A stretch of 64,000 bases of DNA, from positions 210,015,888 to 210,079,887 of the forward strand of contig CM022301.1 in the NCBI GenBank assembly GCA_011799875.1, given 5' to 3'. This document shows positions 10,322-22,843 of this stretch, one piece after another. The DNA is from Thinopyrum elongatum. Lineage: Eukaryota > Streptophyta > Magnoliopsida > Poales > Poaceae. The notes below the pieces were generated by a model. That model saw only the letters and a list, made by a program, of their open reading frames with translations, did not search any database and was not told the origin of the DNA. Made by a program: the position numbers and the translations under genes. The first letter of the stretch is position 1. The number at the start of each line of letters is the position of its first letter.

Positions 10322-12292
10322 CTATTGAGCAGGAGGGGTTGACACTGGTGGTGGCACTGTGGCAGTGGTGGCAGGAGCAGAGTGAGGAGGCCTTAAGTCT
10401 GCAACTGGCTCAGCAGTAGACCTCTGTGCCCTTGGCACTGTCTGGAATCTGTCTGTGGTAGGTCTATCATCTCTATCCTCAGGATCATATCGCAACTTCT
10501 CAACAATGGTTTGAATCTCAGTGACCTTGACATCAAGGTTATACATCTTGTCTTCAACAATCCGCTCTAGGCTCTCCTGATTCTTATTCAAGTTGGCCAG
10601 ACTCTTCTCAATCCTCAGGGTTGCTTCTAGCAGATATGTGAGTTGATCTTGCTTGGTCTTGAGATTGGCAATTGATGCATCTGGAGCACTTGCTGCTTTG
10701 GCAGCCTTTGCCTTGTCCTAGGCCTCAACAGATGTTGGATGTGAAGCATCCATCACCACTTCATTGTCCTCAAATTCTGGCCTAAGGGGTAAATGCTCTC
10801 TGTCAAGTAGATATGTTCCAGTTCCAACCTTGGAATTGATTAGCATTTGAATATGTGGTGCATATCCACATGACCTCTTTTGGTCAGCAGCTGTCCTCTT
10901 GACTGTCTCAACTATCAGACTCATAACCTTGAACTTCTGTGGTATGTCAAATAGATGCAGCGGGTTGATGGAATGGCCATGGATCATTCTCTCATCTCCG
11001 GACTTGGGCAACAAGGTATGCCTCAAGATGTAGTTGGTGGTGGCCAAACGAGCAAGCAAGTAGTATATAGAACCAAACTTATGAGTCTCAAGTGCTTTGT
11101 CAGGAATGGGCTTGTACATATGAGCCATGGTGCTATGGTCCATCCTTGGTTTGCCATAAACATCTAAGTCATTCTCTCCTTCTTCTGGGGCATTGATGAG
11201 ATCAGCCCACTCTGAGATCGATGACTGGTACCTGGTGCCCTCAGTCATCCACACAATCTTCCCATCTGGATAGAAGTGTGCAGTCGAGTAGAATTGAATC
11301 ACCATTTCATCATTCCACTTGGTGAGCTCTCGTCCAACAAAGTCATCAACTCCAGTCAACCTGAAGCTCTCATGAATGTGGGGAAGTAGTCCTCATTGGC
11401 ATCTATGTACTTCCAATCAACCCACTTCATATCAGTCACAATTGGCTTCTTGTCAAGCAAAACTGTCTCATAGAAGTCTTGCTGTTCTCTAGTGTGGAAA
11501 CCATAATCAACAGCAGTCCTCCTCCTTGTGGCATATGGATCAGTTTTCCTCCACAGCCTTAGACCACTGTCCTTCCTCAACTTCGTGTTCTCAGCCACTG
11601 GATGTACATCATCATGATCTGGAATCTTGGGCTTCAGTTTTCTGAGCACTTGGGGCTCCTCATCCTCTTGAACTTCTGGCAGTGGGGCCTTGTTCTTCTC
11701 TGCAGCAGGAATGTTCCCGGTGGATCTCTTTGGAGCTGTAGTCTTGGGTGCAGCAGGTGGAGCTTTTGACTTGGGCTTGGAGGGTGCACTAGTCTTAATG
11801 GCATCTGCCATCAACTTCTGAGTTTTGGCTGGGGGCACAACAGGTTCCTCTTCCTCCTCATCCTCATCATCATCCCTCATCATGGATGGTCTACCAATTA
11901 CTCTGGCAATGGTTTTCTTGACTCTCTCCTTTCTCTTCTTCTTCCCATCAGCAACTTCTCCTTCCTCTCTTGGCTCAAGAGTGAACTCCATAGTCTCTTG
12001 TGTAGCAGTTGACTTTCTAGCTTTAGACATGGGAGCTCTCTTAGCAGGAGCTTTCTTCTGAGGACCTAGCTTGGTGGCAGCAGCTGCAACATTCTCTTTC
12101 CTGAGCACTTTCTTCTTTGAGGTCACTTCTTCCTCAACAACAAAATCTTCATCCTCTCTGTCTAGTAGCAGCTTTGGGCAGATTGCTAGGAGTGCTTCTA
12201 CTGCCATCATCATAGGTACTACTTGGGCTTGTGCCCTCACTGAGGTTGACCTGCTCCTCTGACTTGTTCTGGCTGTCACTTGCTTCAGACAT
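10322..12292 (-). pseudogene. Env-like / third-ORF protein of the Maximus-like element, decayed
   Basis: One long protein is spread over several frames. An ATG at 12292 opens a frame (MSEASDSQNKSEEQ...) that shifts near 12165 into the lysine/glutamate/proline-rich part (12160-11380). A second single-base shift near 11380 leads to a globular part with motifs such as LTGVDDFVGRELTKWNDE. An in-frame TAG at about 10718-10720 is followed by a heptad-like coiled coil (to about 10480) and a Pro/Thr tail ending at 10322. Position, after gag and next to the 3' LTR, and layout fit the extra ORF of SIRE-type Copia elements. An envelope function has not been shown for these proteins, and I see no clear signal peptide or transmembrane segment. 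It is not translatable as one product. Confidence 0.65.
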
Positions 12293-14040
12293 CTCTGCAA
12301 ACTGACCCTGTGAATAGATGGATATGGGCAGAGTGGATGAGCATCACAAAAAGCAGCTTGTTTTGCAAAAATTGAGTCAAAATCTTCGTTTTAGTTTTCT
12401 GCAGAAAGCATTTCGGAGCTACCGATATGAAAATCTCGGTGACACCGAAGCACTTCACAGAGTCTAAACATACAGCATCGGTCCGACCGAGTTGTAGTTT
12501 AGTGACTCCGAGATGCTAGGGTTTCATAGAGAATTCGCTTTCGGTCTCACCGGTCAGTACGCTTCGGTCAGACCGAGTTGTACTTAGTGCAATGGCCAGG
12601 GCCAATCGGTGGGACCGAAAACTCCATTTCAGTTGGTCCGAGATGAGCTCGGCGGAAACCTAACCCTAAGATTTTTTTATCAAATCTAGTCTAAAGGAAT
12701 TTTTGTGTGGATAGAAAGCTCTCATTCGTGGAAAGAATCCAGGCATTGACTTTGTGCAAAGAATCGGAAGGGGAAATAGGCACAAAGTGATCGAACCATA
12801 CCCTAACTTGGTGACGGTTCGCTACGACGACAACGGCGGAGAGGAATCCCATTGACGGCGGTGGAGACCTGCGGCGACGACTCACAGGCAGAGACGGCGA
12901 TGATCCGGAGACCAAGGGGCGGTAGTGCTGGGGCGCGGGCTCATGCGGTTTGAAGAATTTTTCAACCATACGGGTTTGCAAAGTATATATACCCAGACGC
13001 TGTCAGTGGCACCGAATGGAATGTCTCGGTGGCACCGAGATGCAAAACTGCATGCAGTTACTGCAACTAGGTGAGACCGAGTCATTCTAATCGGTAGCAC
13101 CGAGGTGAAAACCTAGATCAATCTAGTGGTTTCGGTGGGATCGAGTACGAGTGTGTTGGTCTGACTGAAACTCACAAGAAGGTTTTGGAAGTCGGCCCTT
13201 GACGGATCGGTGGCTCCGAGTGCTCCTCACTCGGAGTGTCCGAAAAAGACTTGTTCAAATTTTTGTGATGTAGCATGAATAGAGTTTGAGAAGAGAAAAA
13301 GCATAGATAGCTAGAGGAGGTTCTTAGGCATTCTTGTCCATCCATTTGGCCAATCAAAACCGAACAATCAAAACCACAAATGGATGTCCTCGAATGGAGA
13401 AATTATGCAACCAACATGCTCACACAATAATATAGCAAATGAAATATGTGACAAAGCATGCACAAACACTTCTAGCATCTATCAAGCAATTGGCGATGAC
13501 TAGGTCATCTATATATATGAGTATATTGACTTAGGAGTCAAATGAGAACATTTGATCATAGGTCATACTCATCATTTAAGCACAAGTGGGGTTACCACTT
13601 TTTCATAAAGCATTGATGTGTTCACACCATTAGAGTTGCTTTAGCTCAATTCTTAGAGCAAAGCTCCCCCTAGATGTGATGTCCCCCTTAAGAGGGATGA
13701 ACTAACCTTGAGTTTTGTCGATGATGACTTCATGTAGATAGTGAAGATGTGGATGCTCAAAGTTGATGTAGAACTTTTGGATCAATCCATTGGAGTGTTG
13801 CACTTTCAATACCTACATGGGTTAGTCCCACAAGGAACATACAAGGATATCCATAGACATAGAGTGAATTGCACATATGATGATGTCCATGAAAGCATTA
13901 GGTTACATTGTCCCTTGTCTTACCAACAAGAGGGTTTGTGACTCCATGAACTAGTGCAAGATATGAAAGTTGATTGCACATGTCCTTGCCAAAAATGAAT
14001 ATGAGTGAAGTATGTTGGCGGAGTCACCGTCAAGAACACT
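12293..14040 (-). other. Non-coding region between gag and the env-like ORF
   Basis: No pol motifs in any frame. Two clusters of TCGGT...ACCGA motifs (12410-12660 and 13000-13230) flank a TATA-like gtatatatac at about 12983-12992. Purine-rich minus-strand motifs ending in GGGGGA occur near 13660-13690. This is where pol would be expected in a complete element. Confidence 0.55.
12410..13230. repeat. Internal clusters of TCGGT...ACCGA palindromes
   Basis: About 16 degenerate copies of a short hyphenated palindrome, for example tcggtggcaccga near 13030, in two clusters. The same motif is packed in the element's LTR at 28078-28470. Confidence 0.7.
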
Positions 14041-14433
14041 CTAGTTCTTCTTCTTTGGGATCCACATCAACTTGATGGGAATCCTTGGAGTTGTAGTCGT
14101 ACTTGATGATGTAAAGCTTGGCATAGTCTTGGGAACCCACTTGACCATGGCCTTAGAAGCTTCTTCAAATGAGTCAATCTCTTCTTGAAGCCTGTCCTTG
14201 CCTTTTAGCTTGTGGTCTTGTGGTGGAAGATCATCTTGAGCTTGTGTTCCCTTGAGAGAAGTGGGGTCATACTTCTCTTGTTGAGGAACAAACTTCGTCT
14301 TGCAGTATTGATCTTCTTCCCACTCAACTCCATTGGCATTGAACTTTCGTTCAAAACCAACACCTTGATTCTTCCGGTGCCTTCCTTGCTTGCGTACAAT
14401 TTCCTCAAATTGCTTACTTTCGGCAAGGCTCTT
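14041..14433 (-). pseudogene. Maximus-like gag, C-terminal fragment
   Basis: Continues the gag frame interrupted at 25369 by C1; removing C1 and one TSD copy rejoins the same frame. It encodes a charged tail (SLAESKQFEEIVRKQGRHR...) ending in WIPKKKN and a TAG stop. In related elements gag runs on toward protease at about this point, but no protease follows here. Confidence 0.75.
14429..14433. repeat. TSD of C1, left copy
   Basis: ctctt, identical to 25364-25368. Confidence 0.93.
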
Positions 14434-15931
14434 TGTGACGCCCCCGGCCCGATCGTGCACTAATCATACACGCAAATGCACACGATCAAGCCTAAGGACT
14501 CACGGGAAGATATCACAACACAACTCTAAAACATAAATAAAGTCATACAAGCTTTATATTACAAGCCAGGGGCCTCGAGGGCTCGAATACATAAGCTTGC
14601 GAACAAGCGTCAGCGGAAGCATCAGATATCTGAGTACAGATATGAAATAGAAACAGAAAGGCCTTTAGAAAGGCGGGGCAAAATAAAACACTACGATCGA
14701 AAGGCGAAGGCCTCCTGCCTGGGACCCTCCGATCCTACTCCTGGTCGTCGGTCAACTCGTAGTAGTATCCATCCTCTGGGTAGTAGTAGTAGTGATCGTC
14801 GGGGCATCTGTCTCAGGGGGCTCCGTCCTCTGGTCACGTCAAACTCATATGGGGAGAAAAAGGAAAACAAAGCAACCGTGAGTACTCAGAAGTACTCAGC
14901 AAGCAAGGATCTACACTACATATGCAACATTTTCAAGGGGAGGCTGTATATGTGGACTGGGCTGCAGAAATGCCAGAATAGAGAGAAGGCCTAGTCCTAT
15001 CGAAGACTAGCATCTTCAGCGGTCTTGCAGCAGTAGAAGAGAGTAGAACAATACCATATAATGTAGCAGTAGTAATATCAACCTCACCCAGAGATCCTTT
15101 CTCGACTCCCTGCGAGAAAGCAATCCCAGAGCCATAAAGTCATCAAACCTCGTCCTGAGATCCCTTCTCGACTCCCTGCGAGAAGCAATCCCAGAGCCAT
15201 AGTATCCAGGTCTCATCACAGGTATCCAGTTCTAGTTGTATCGATCGGGATACAACTCCGAGTGTCCTTTACCGTAGGACCGGCTATCGATAGAAGTGTT
15301 CTTCCCTGCAGGGGTGCACCAACTTACCCAACACGCTCGATTAACTTCGGCCGGACACACTTTCCTGGGTCATGCCCGGCCTCGGCCAAACGACACACCG
15401 CAGCCCTACCTAAAGCTCAGCAGAGAGGTCCCCGCCGGTCTACATCCTAAGCACTCAGGGGTCTTGGGCCATCGCCCTGTGCACTCCGGGTCGTTGTGTG
15501 CAGGGTGGATACCAGCACCGCCTCGGAGGGTCGGTACGATCCGACCGTGCCACAATGCTGAACTGGACGTCTGACAGAACTGTCGGCTGATGCTACGATG
15601 CAGAACGCCCATACTATGCCCACGTGATGGTTAGTGCTATCAGACCAGAGGCCTGCTCGGATCAAATATCCAAATCGCTAGGACTAGGGGCTTGCGGTAA
15701 CGAGCAGAGACTCACTAAAGATGTGACCCCGTCGCCCCGTCTCGAGGACTTGCGGCAAGGGTTAAGAATGCCCGGCCGCGCCTCGTATTCACCACTCGGG
15801 CACCACACAGGCACCCGTCTTCACAACACTCGCCTCTCAGGCGCACGCGGGTACCCCTCAGGGCCGACCCGCCTATCCAAGGAACAGTGTAAAGTCCAAG
15901 TATCCGTGTGTCCATAACATCAAGGGAATCC

Positions 15932-16135
15932 GAGGTATCACCCTCGTTGGATTCCTACTCGATGTGTCTGTCAAGGTGAACTCGGAGGATTCACCCTCGA
16001 TGGGTTCACACTTGATGTGTTGCACGACAGCGTCGTTACCGGAAGTGGCGAAGGAGGAATCACCCTCGATGACCACGACCGAATAGCTACTCTACAGAGT
16101 TAACATCAGACGTGCTACATGAGGTTTCACCCTCG
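15932..16135. repeat. Four-copy GAGGNNTCACCCTCG array, C1 left LTR
   Basis: Copies start at 15932, 15985, 16054 and 16121 (spacing 53, 69, 67 bp). The 11 fixed positions are conserved while the sequence between copies differs from copy to copy. Confidence 0.88.
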
Positions 16136-17109
16136 GCACTCGATAGTAACGCTACAGTGTCGTTACAACTAAGGGGGGGGTGATGTGCGGTGTCGGGGCC
16201 TGGTCTTCAATCCCGTTGATCGGGTCTTCTGACGATCCAGCGCGGCAGTCGGGATAAGTGGGGTCACTGATAGGTCTCTACCCAGCCTAGACTAAACAGT
16301 TTAGGATATGTAGGTAATTATCAACAGCAGGTTACAATGAACAGGCTATGCATCAGAATAGGTAAAGCAGCAGCAGCAGCAGCAATTCTAATGCAAGCAT
16401 GAGAAATAGAATGGGCGATATCGGGATGATCAAAAGGGGGGGGCTTGCCTGGTTGCTCGGCGGCAAGGGCAAGGTCGTCAACGGTGGATTTGGTCTCCGG
16501 AGCTGCGTCGGCCTCGGGGACGACGTCGGTGTCGGGGGCTACCGAGAGAGAAGGGGAGGAAACAATATAAATACACAGCGATCAAGTGCAGCACAAAGCA
16601 TAACATGGCAATACGCAGTGTCGGGTGTGTCCTAACGTATGGTTGCACGTTACCGAGGAAGGAGGAATCCATCCGGGAATGTTTTCCCGGTTCCGGGCAA
16701 TTGTCAGACAGATGACCGGAGAGGAACGGTTGCAAGTTTGCTATGCTAGGGATGCGTGACAGACGAACGGACCGCGTATCCGAATTCGTCTCGTCGTTCT
16801 GAGCAACTTTCATGTACAAAGTATTTTCATCTGAGCTATGGATTATTTTATATGATTTTCTAAAGTTTTTATTAATTTTCTGAATTTATTTTTATTATTT
16901 AATTTCGAATTATCCAGAATAGTAATTGATGACATCAACATGACATCATGCTGATGTCAGCAGTCATTAGGGTTAAGTTAATTAATTACTGCTTAGTTAA
17001 ACTAGTTAATTAATTAGATTAACCTAATCAGAGTTAATTAAACTAATTAATCCACTAATTAATTATTTAATTAACTAATTATTTTTATTATTTACATTTT
17101 ATTTTCATT

Positions 17110-18170
17110 TACTTTAAAACGTTTTCTGGGCGGGGCCCATATGTCATTGGCCCATAGGCCATAGCGGGTTCGGGCGAACGGGCGTACAGGTGCGGGTGCT
17201 CGCACCCGAGGCCACGAGAGGCGAGGGCGAGCGCGCCCGAGGCCTCGATGGCCGGCGACGGCGGAAGCAGCGCCGGGCGCGGGGAGCTACGGGGCACCGG
17301 CGGCCACAGGCGCCCTGCCGCGGGGCGGAGGAAGGGCGGCGGCTCGCACAGCAGTGGGCGGCGCGGGCGAGCGGACAGGGCGAGGCCGGGCGGTGACCAA
17401 GCGCGGCAGAGGGGGCGCACGCGGGCGCCAACGTGCGGCCAGCGGGGCGAGCTGCGGTTGCGGCGGCGAGAGCGGGCACGCGTGGCTGGGCGCAGGTGGG
17501 TGCGGCCAGGGTGCAGAGGGAGTGGAGCAGGCGCAGGGGAGCAGAACTCCAGGCGCGGCCACAGGAGGTCGCGGGCGCGACGAGCGCGGCCCCGGAGCAA
17601 GGCAGGGCGCGGCGGAGCAGCAGCTCGAGGTGCAGGGCGCGGTCGAGGCGTGCGTGCAAGCACGGTGACCGCGTTGCGCTAGCGAGGGGAAGCGGGAGCA
17701 GAGAGGAGGCGCCGTGCGGGGCTGGCCCTAGGCGCGGACGACGCGGTCGATGGGCGAGCGGGGAACAGGGGAGAGAGGAGGAGAGGTCGGAGCTCACGGC
17801 GGGGCCGTAGGGTCTTAGGCAGCGGGGCGTGGGGAGGACGACGGGATGGCGGTCTGCCGAGGTGGTCCGGCGATGTGGTGGTGGCGACGACGGGCAATGG
17901 CGTCGGGCCGGCGACGAGTCGAGGCCGAGGCTTCAGGCGGGTGCCGCGCGAGGGAGAGGAAGGCGCGGAGGAGCCCGAGAGGGGCGGCGCCGGCGATAGC
18001 GAGCGGCGACGGGGTCGCAGCCCCCGATCCAGATCGGGGGAAGTGGAGCAAGGGGGGAGTGGGGGTGACGGGTTAGGGTTTCTGGAGTGGGAGGGGATAA
18101 GGAGGCAACGGGGTGGGCCGGCCTGTGGGGGTGGCCGACTGGGCCGGCGGGGTTGAGGCCCGGTGGGGAA
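17110..18170. other. GC-rich, CpG-dense block of the C1 left LTR
   Basis: About 1.06 kb of very GC-rich sequence with sharp borders to AT-rich DNA on both sides. Overlapping frames of 125-217 codons exist on both strands but are Arg/Ala/Pro/Gly-rich, unrelated to known domains, and explained by the lack of A/T stops. Likely LTR promoter and leader; no gene is called. Confidence 0.6.
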
Positions 18171-18655
18171 AAGAGGGGGGTCCTTTCTCTAATTTTTATT
18201 TTTATTATTTTATTTATTCTTATGTCTCAGTTTAGTAAATAGTTAGGCCTCCAAATTACTTTTACAAAATTAGTGACCTAGCTCATAAAATACAGGGCAA
18301 TATATCCTAACACCAAAAACTAGTTTGGTCAAAACATAATTTCATATTTAATTTAGATTTAATAAATGGTTATTAAATATTATTTTTATCCACTGTTCGA
18401 GGATGATTGAGTCACTTATCCAATTCCAATAAGGTTGGTTTCAATTTTAGAAGTGTCTCTGGAATATTTATTATTTATCTGACATTTTAGTTTATGTGTT
18501 CGAACAACTTTTAATTTTGCCACTTTAATTTAATTTGGATTTGACTTAGGAGTTGAAATGCAATATGATGCAAATAATGATCATGCACTGTTAACCATGC
18601 TGACTTGGCATCATCAAAAGGGTGGTTACTGTAGTTAACCACTGGGGGTGTTACA

Positions 18656-18671
18656 AATCTCCTCTACTAAC
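18656..18671 (-). promoter_or_regulatory. C1 polypurine tract
   Basis: Minus strand reads AGTAGAGGAGATT directly before the LTR start TGTAACACCCCC. Confidence 0.75.
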
Positions 18672-18691
18672 AAGAATTCTCGTCCCGAGAA

Positions 18692-20881
18692 TTAAGAAGT
18701 AGAAGGAAAAAGTTCGGGGTATTCCGCACGAAGATTATCCTCGCGTTCCCAAGTGGCTTCATCTTCAGTATGATTTGACCACTGCACTTTGAGGAACTTG
18801 GTAACCTTCTGACGGGTCCGACGTTCAGCTTCATCGAGAATGCGGATCGGATGCTCCTTATAAGATAGGTCATCTTGCAATTCGAGCACCTCATGATCCA
18901 CAGCTCGGTGTGGAGATTCCTTGAAGCATTGACAAAGTTGCGACACATGGAAGACGTCGTGGATATGAGAGAATTGCGGCGGCAATTCCAATTTATACGC
19001 CACCTGTCCACGCCTTGCAACAATGCGGAAAGGACCAATATAGCGTGGAGCTAGCTTGCCCTTGATTCCAAAACGGTGAGTGCCCTTCATAGGAGTGACG
19101 CGCAGATAAACTTGATCACCAGGTTGATAAGTCAAACCCCATCGTTTGCGATCATAGTTGCTCTTCTGACGGTCCTGAGCCGCCTTGAGATTTTCCCGGA
19201 CAATACGAACTTGTTCTTCGGCTTGTTGGATAATATCCGGACCTACGAGCGGTCGTTCCCCAGTTTCTGACCAATTCAGAGGGGTTCGACACTTACGTCC
19301 ATAGAGAACTTCAAAGGGGGCCATTTTCAAGCTGGCTTGATAGCTGTTGTTATAAGAGAACTCGGCATATGGAAGAGATTCTTCCCACTTCTTGCCGAAA
19401 GAAATAACACAAGCTCGAAGCATATCTTCAAGCACTTGATTAACTCGTTCGACTTGGCCTTGAGATTGAGGGTGATAAGCTGAACTCCAAGTAATATGAG
19501 TTCCCATAGCCTTTTGGAAACTTTCCCAGAAATGACCAGTGAATATGCTGCCACGGTCTGAACTGATCTCTTTCGGGATACCGTGGAGTGAAACAATTTT
19601 GGAGATATATAACTCTGCTAACTGACTAGCAGTGATCGTCTCCTTGACAGGCAGAAAGTGTGCAACTTTAGAGAGTTGGTCGACGACGACAAGAATAGCA
19701 TCGTGACCCTTCTGTGACCTGGGAAGTCCTGTAACGAAATCCATCTGAACCTTATCCCATTTCCATAGAGGAATAGGAAGTGGTTGCAGAATTCCAGCAG
19801 GCTTCTGATGTTCTGCTTTAACGCGACGACAAACATCACATTCAGCAACATATCGAGCAATGTCCTGCTTCATTCTAGACCACCAGTACCTTTGACGGAG
19901 ATCACGATACATCTTGGTGCTACCCGGATGAATAGACAATGGTGTGTCATGTGCCTCCTTCATGACTTTGTCAGTCATAAGCTCGAAGCGAGGTACCACA
20001 ATGCGGTCTTTGAAATACAAGGTTCCATCTTCAGACAGCGAGAAATCCCTGTACTTTTCAAGGTGAAGATCTTTCTTCATCAGATCAACTTCAGCATCTT
20101 TAGCTTGTGCACTCTTAACAGCTTTCTCAAGGTCTGGTTCAACAACCAAGGTTTTTAGGTATCCTTGGGGAACTATCTCGAGATTTAGCTTTCGAAGCTC
20201 TTCATACAGAAGTGGTTGCTGTAGCTGAACCTCAAGTTCAGAGCAGTAAGATTTACGGCTCAATGCATCAGCCATTACGTTAGCCTTGCCAGGGGTATAA
20301 GAAATACCCAAGTCATAGTCCGCAATGGTCTCCATCCATCTTTGCTGACGGAGATTCAGAGATGGCTGAGTGAACAAGTACTTCAGACTTTTATGATCCG
20401 TGTAGATCTCGCAACGATTACCGAAAAGGTAATGTCGCCATAACTGCAATGCATAGATCACAGCAGCTAGTTCTAGATCATGTACCGGATAATTCTCTTC
20501 ATGTGGGCGCAGCTGACGAGAGCCGTAAGCAATCACTTTACGCTCTTGCATTAGGACACAGCCTAATCCTTCACGGGATGCGTCACAATAGATCACAAAG
20601 TCTTTGCGGGTATCTGGAGGAGATAGTACTGGGGTATTGTAACGGATTGACATCTGCCCCAGTGGATAAAGAATGTACTCTGGATGTATCCCTGCTCGAA
20701 CAGCTGGTAGCTGCGTCGCAGGGTGTGGTGGAAACAAACGATCCATCTGAGACAGAGGGAACTCATGATTGTCAAAAGACAAGGAGAAGTATAACCGATC
20801 TCGGAGAGAAAGGTTAAACAAAACAATGGAAAGGAAAATGATTATCAGACTAATCAGATCAATGTCAGGGAAATCGCACAT
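18692..20881 (-). CDS. C1 truncated polyprotein: RNase H - integrase - chromodomain
   Basis: An uninterrupted frame of 729 codons. Residues 1-85 have no match I recognise and look like leader or gag-start sequence joined by a deletion. RNase H follows (about 90-210), with acidic residues at D100 (YCDAS), E137 (HDLEL), D162 (YTDHK) and D205 (ADALSRK). The integrase zinc-binding region has H311/H318 and C348/C351, and the DD35E catalytic core is D381, D442 and E478, all intact. The C-terminus has a GPF/Y-like module ([11 protein letters not shown]) and a chromodomain (about 675-729, [16 protein letters not shown]), which in this group is thought to guide integration to particular chromatin. RNase H normally follows a reverse transcriptase, which is absent. 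Any mobility would need gag and RT supplied in trans. Confidence 0.88.
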   Translation of the reverse strand: MCDFPDIDLISLIIIFLSIVLFNLSLRDRLYFSLSFDNHEFPLSQMDRLFPPHPATQLPAVRAGIHPEYILYPLGQMSIRYNTPVLSPPDTRKDFVIYCDASREGLGCVLMQERKVIAYGSRQLRPHEENYPVHDLELAAVIYALQLWRHYLFGNRCEIYTDHKSLKYLFTQPSLNLRQQRWMETIADYDLGISYTPGKANVMADALSRKSYCSELEVQLQQPLLYEELRKLNLEIVPQGYLKTLVVEPDLEKAVKSAQAKDAEVDLMKKDLHLEKYRDFSLSEDGTLYFKDRIVVPRFELMTDKVMKEAHDTPLSIHPGSTKMYRDLRQRYWWSRMKQDIARYVAECDVCRRVKAEHQKPAGILQPLPIPLWKWDKVQMDFVTGLPRSQKGHDAILVVVDQLSKVAHFLPVKETITASQLAELYISKIVSLHGIPKEISSDRGSIFTGHFWESFQKAMGTHITWSSAYHPQSQGQVERVNQVLEDMLRACVISFGKKWEESLPYAEFSYNNSYQASLKMAPFEVLYGRKCRTPLNWSETGERPLVGPDIIQQAEEQVRIVRENLKAAQDRQKSNYDRKRWGLTYQPGDQVYLRVTPMKGTHRFGIKGKLAPRYIGPFRIVARRGQVAYKLELPPQFSHIHDVFHVSQLCQCFKESPHRAVDHEVLELQDDLSYKEHPIRILDEAERRTRQKVTKFLKVQWSNHTEDEATWEREDNLRAEYPELFPSTS

Positions 20882-21125
20882 ATATCCAGCTCTCCGGGTG
20901 GACGAGAATTACGAGATCCTAAGTGTCGGCGTTAGTAAACTTTAGTTAACCCGAAAGGAAGAGAGGTCAGAGTCCCAGAGTAAAGATGAGGAATAAAAGA
21001 TACTAATACCTCCCAATTGGCGACGTGGGCCCGTAAGCCACACAGCCAAGTTAGTAAAACAGTTTCCGGTTACTAGACTCAACTTCGGCCAAGGAGTTGG
21101 AAAGGGGGGGTTCCTACAGTCAGTC
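20882..21125 (-). other. C1 untranslated leader
   Basis: About 240 bp between PBS and the first ATG of the ORF; no recognisable gag. Confidence 0.6.
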
Positions 21126-21126
21126 G

Positions 21127-21138
21127 GCTCTGATACCA
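21127..21138 (-). promoter_or_regulatory. C1 primer-binding site (initiator Met tRNA)
   Basis: Minus strand TGGTATCAGAGC, the standard complement of the initiator tRNA-Met 3' end, three bases from the 5' LTR end (21142). Confidence 0.92.
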
Positions 21139-22639
21139 ACTTGTGACGCCCCCGGCCCGATCGTGCACTAATCATACACGCAAATGCACACGATCAAGCC
21201 TAAGGACTCACGGGAAGATATCACAACACAACTCTAAAACATAAATAAAGTCATACAAGCTTTATATTACAAGCCAGGGGCCTCGAGGGCTCGAATACAT
21301 AAGCTTGCGAACAAGCGTCAGCGGAAGCATCAGATATCTGAGTACAGATATGAAATAGAAACAGAAAGGCCTTTAGAAAGGCAGGGCAAAATAAAACACT
21401 ACGATCGAAAGGCGAAGGCCTCCTGCCTGGGACCCTCCGATCCTACTCCTGGTCGTCAGTCAACTCGTAGTAGTACTCATCCTCTGGGTAGTAGTAGTAG
21501 CGATCGTCGGGGCATCTGTCTCAGGGGGCTCCGTCCTCTGGTCACGTCAAACTGATATGGGGAGAAAAAGGAAAACAAAGCAACCGTGAGTACTCAGAAG
21601 TACTCAGCAAGCAAGGATCTACACTACATATGCAACATTTTCAAGGGGAGGCTGTATATGTGGACTGGGCTGCAGAAATGCCAGAATAGAGAGAAGGCCT
21701 AGTCCTATCGAAGACTAGCATCTTCAGCGGTCTTGCAGCAGTAGAAGAGAGTAGAACAATACCATATAATGTAGCAGTAGTAATATCAACCTCACCCAGA
21801 GATCCTTTCTCGACTCCCTGCGAGAAAGCAATCCCAGAGCCATAAAGTCATCAAACCTCGTCCTGAGATCCCTTCTCGACTCCCTGCGAGAAGCAATCCC
21901 AGAGCCATAGTATCCAGGTCTCATCATAGGTATCCAGTTCTAGTTGTATCGATCGGGATACAACTCCGAGTGTCCTTTACCGTAGGACCGGCTATCGATA
22001 GAAGTGTTCTTCCCTGCAGGGGTGCACCAACTTACCCAACACGCTCGATTAACTTCGGCCGGACACACTTTCCTGGGTCATGCCCGGCCTCGGCCAAACG
22101 ACACACCGCAGCCCTACCTAAAGCTCAGCAGAGAGGTCCCCGCCGGTCTACATCCTAAGCACTCAGGGGTCTTGGGCCATCGCCCTGTGCACTCCGGGTC
22201 GTTGTGTGCAGGGTGGATACCAGCACCGCCTCGGAGGGTCGGTACGATCCGACCGTGCCACAATGCTGAACTGGACATCTGACAGAACTGTCGGCTGATG
22301 CTACGATGCAGAACGCCCATACTATGCCCACGTGATGGTTAGTGCTATCAGACCAGAGGCCTGCTCGGATCAAATATCCAAATCGCTAGGACTAGGGGCT
22401 TGCGGTAACGAGCAGAGACTCACGAAAGATGTGACCCCGTCGCCCCGTCTCGAGGACTTGCGGCAAGGGTTAAGAATGCCCGGCCGCGCCTCGTATTCAC
22501 CACTCGGGCACCACACAGGCACCCGTCTTCACAACACTCGCCTCTCAGGCGCACGCGGGTACCCCTCAGGGCCGACCCGCCTATCCAAGGAACAGTGTAA
22601 AGTCCAAGTATCCGTGTGTCCATAACATCAAGGGAATCC

Positions 22640-22843
22640 GAGGTATCACCCTCGTTGGATTCCTACTCGATGTGTCTGTCAAGGTGAACTCGGAGGATTC
22701 ACCCTCGATGGGTTCACACTTGATGTGTTGCACGACAGCGTCGTTACCGGAAGTGGCGAAGGAGGAATCACCCTCGATGACCACGACCGAATAGCTACTC
22801 TACAGAGTTAACATCAGACGTGCTACATGAGGTTTCACCCTCG
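22640..22843. repeat. Four-copy GAGGNNTCACCCTCG array, C1 right LTR
   Basis: Copies at 22640, 22693, 22762 and 22829, identical to those of the left LTR. Confidence 0.88.

Larger units (their letters stand above)
14434..18655 (-). repeat. C1 3' LTR (left copy)
   Basis: Ends TGTGACGCCCCC...GGGGTGTTACA on the plus strand. In element order: an AT-rich start (18655-18170), a GC-rich block (18170-17110), an AT-rich stretch, then mixed sequence with the GAGGNNTCACCCTCG array, a short (AGC)n run at 16366-16383 and a duplicated ctcgactccctgcgaga segment at about 15100-15190. Confidence 0.95.

Noticed and set aside
10955..12262. Plus-strand Ser-rich frames opposite the env-like pseudogene
   Set aside because: Antisense shadows of Glu/Asp/Lys-rich codons.
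15016..16819. Short frames repeated at the same offset in both C1 LTRs
   Set aside because: They are duplicated only because the LTRs are duplicated; no protein likeness.
17109..18156. Frames of 125-217 codons on both strands in the C1 LTR (and copies at 23817-24864)
   Set aside because: They overlap each other on both strands, are low-complexity Arg/Ala/Pro/Gly, and lie in very GC-rich LTR DNA where stops are rare. No domain is visible.
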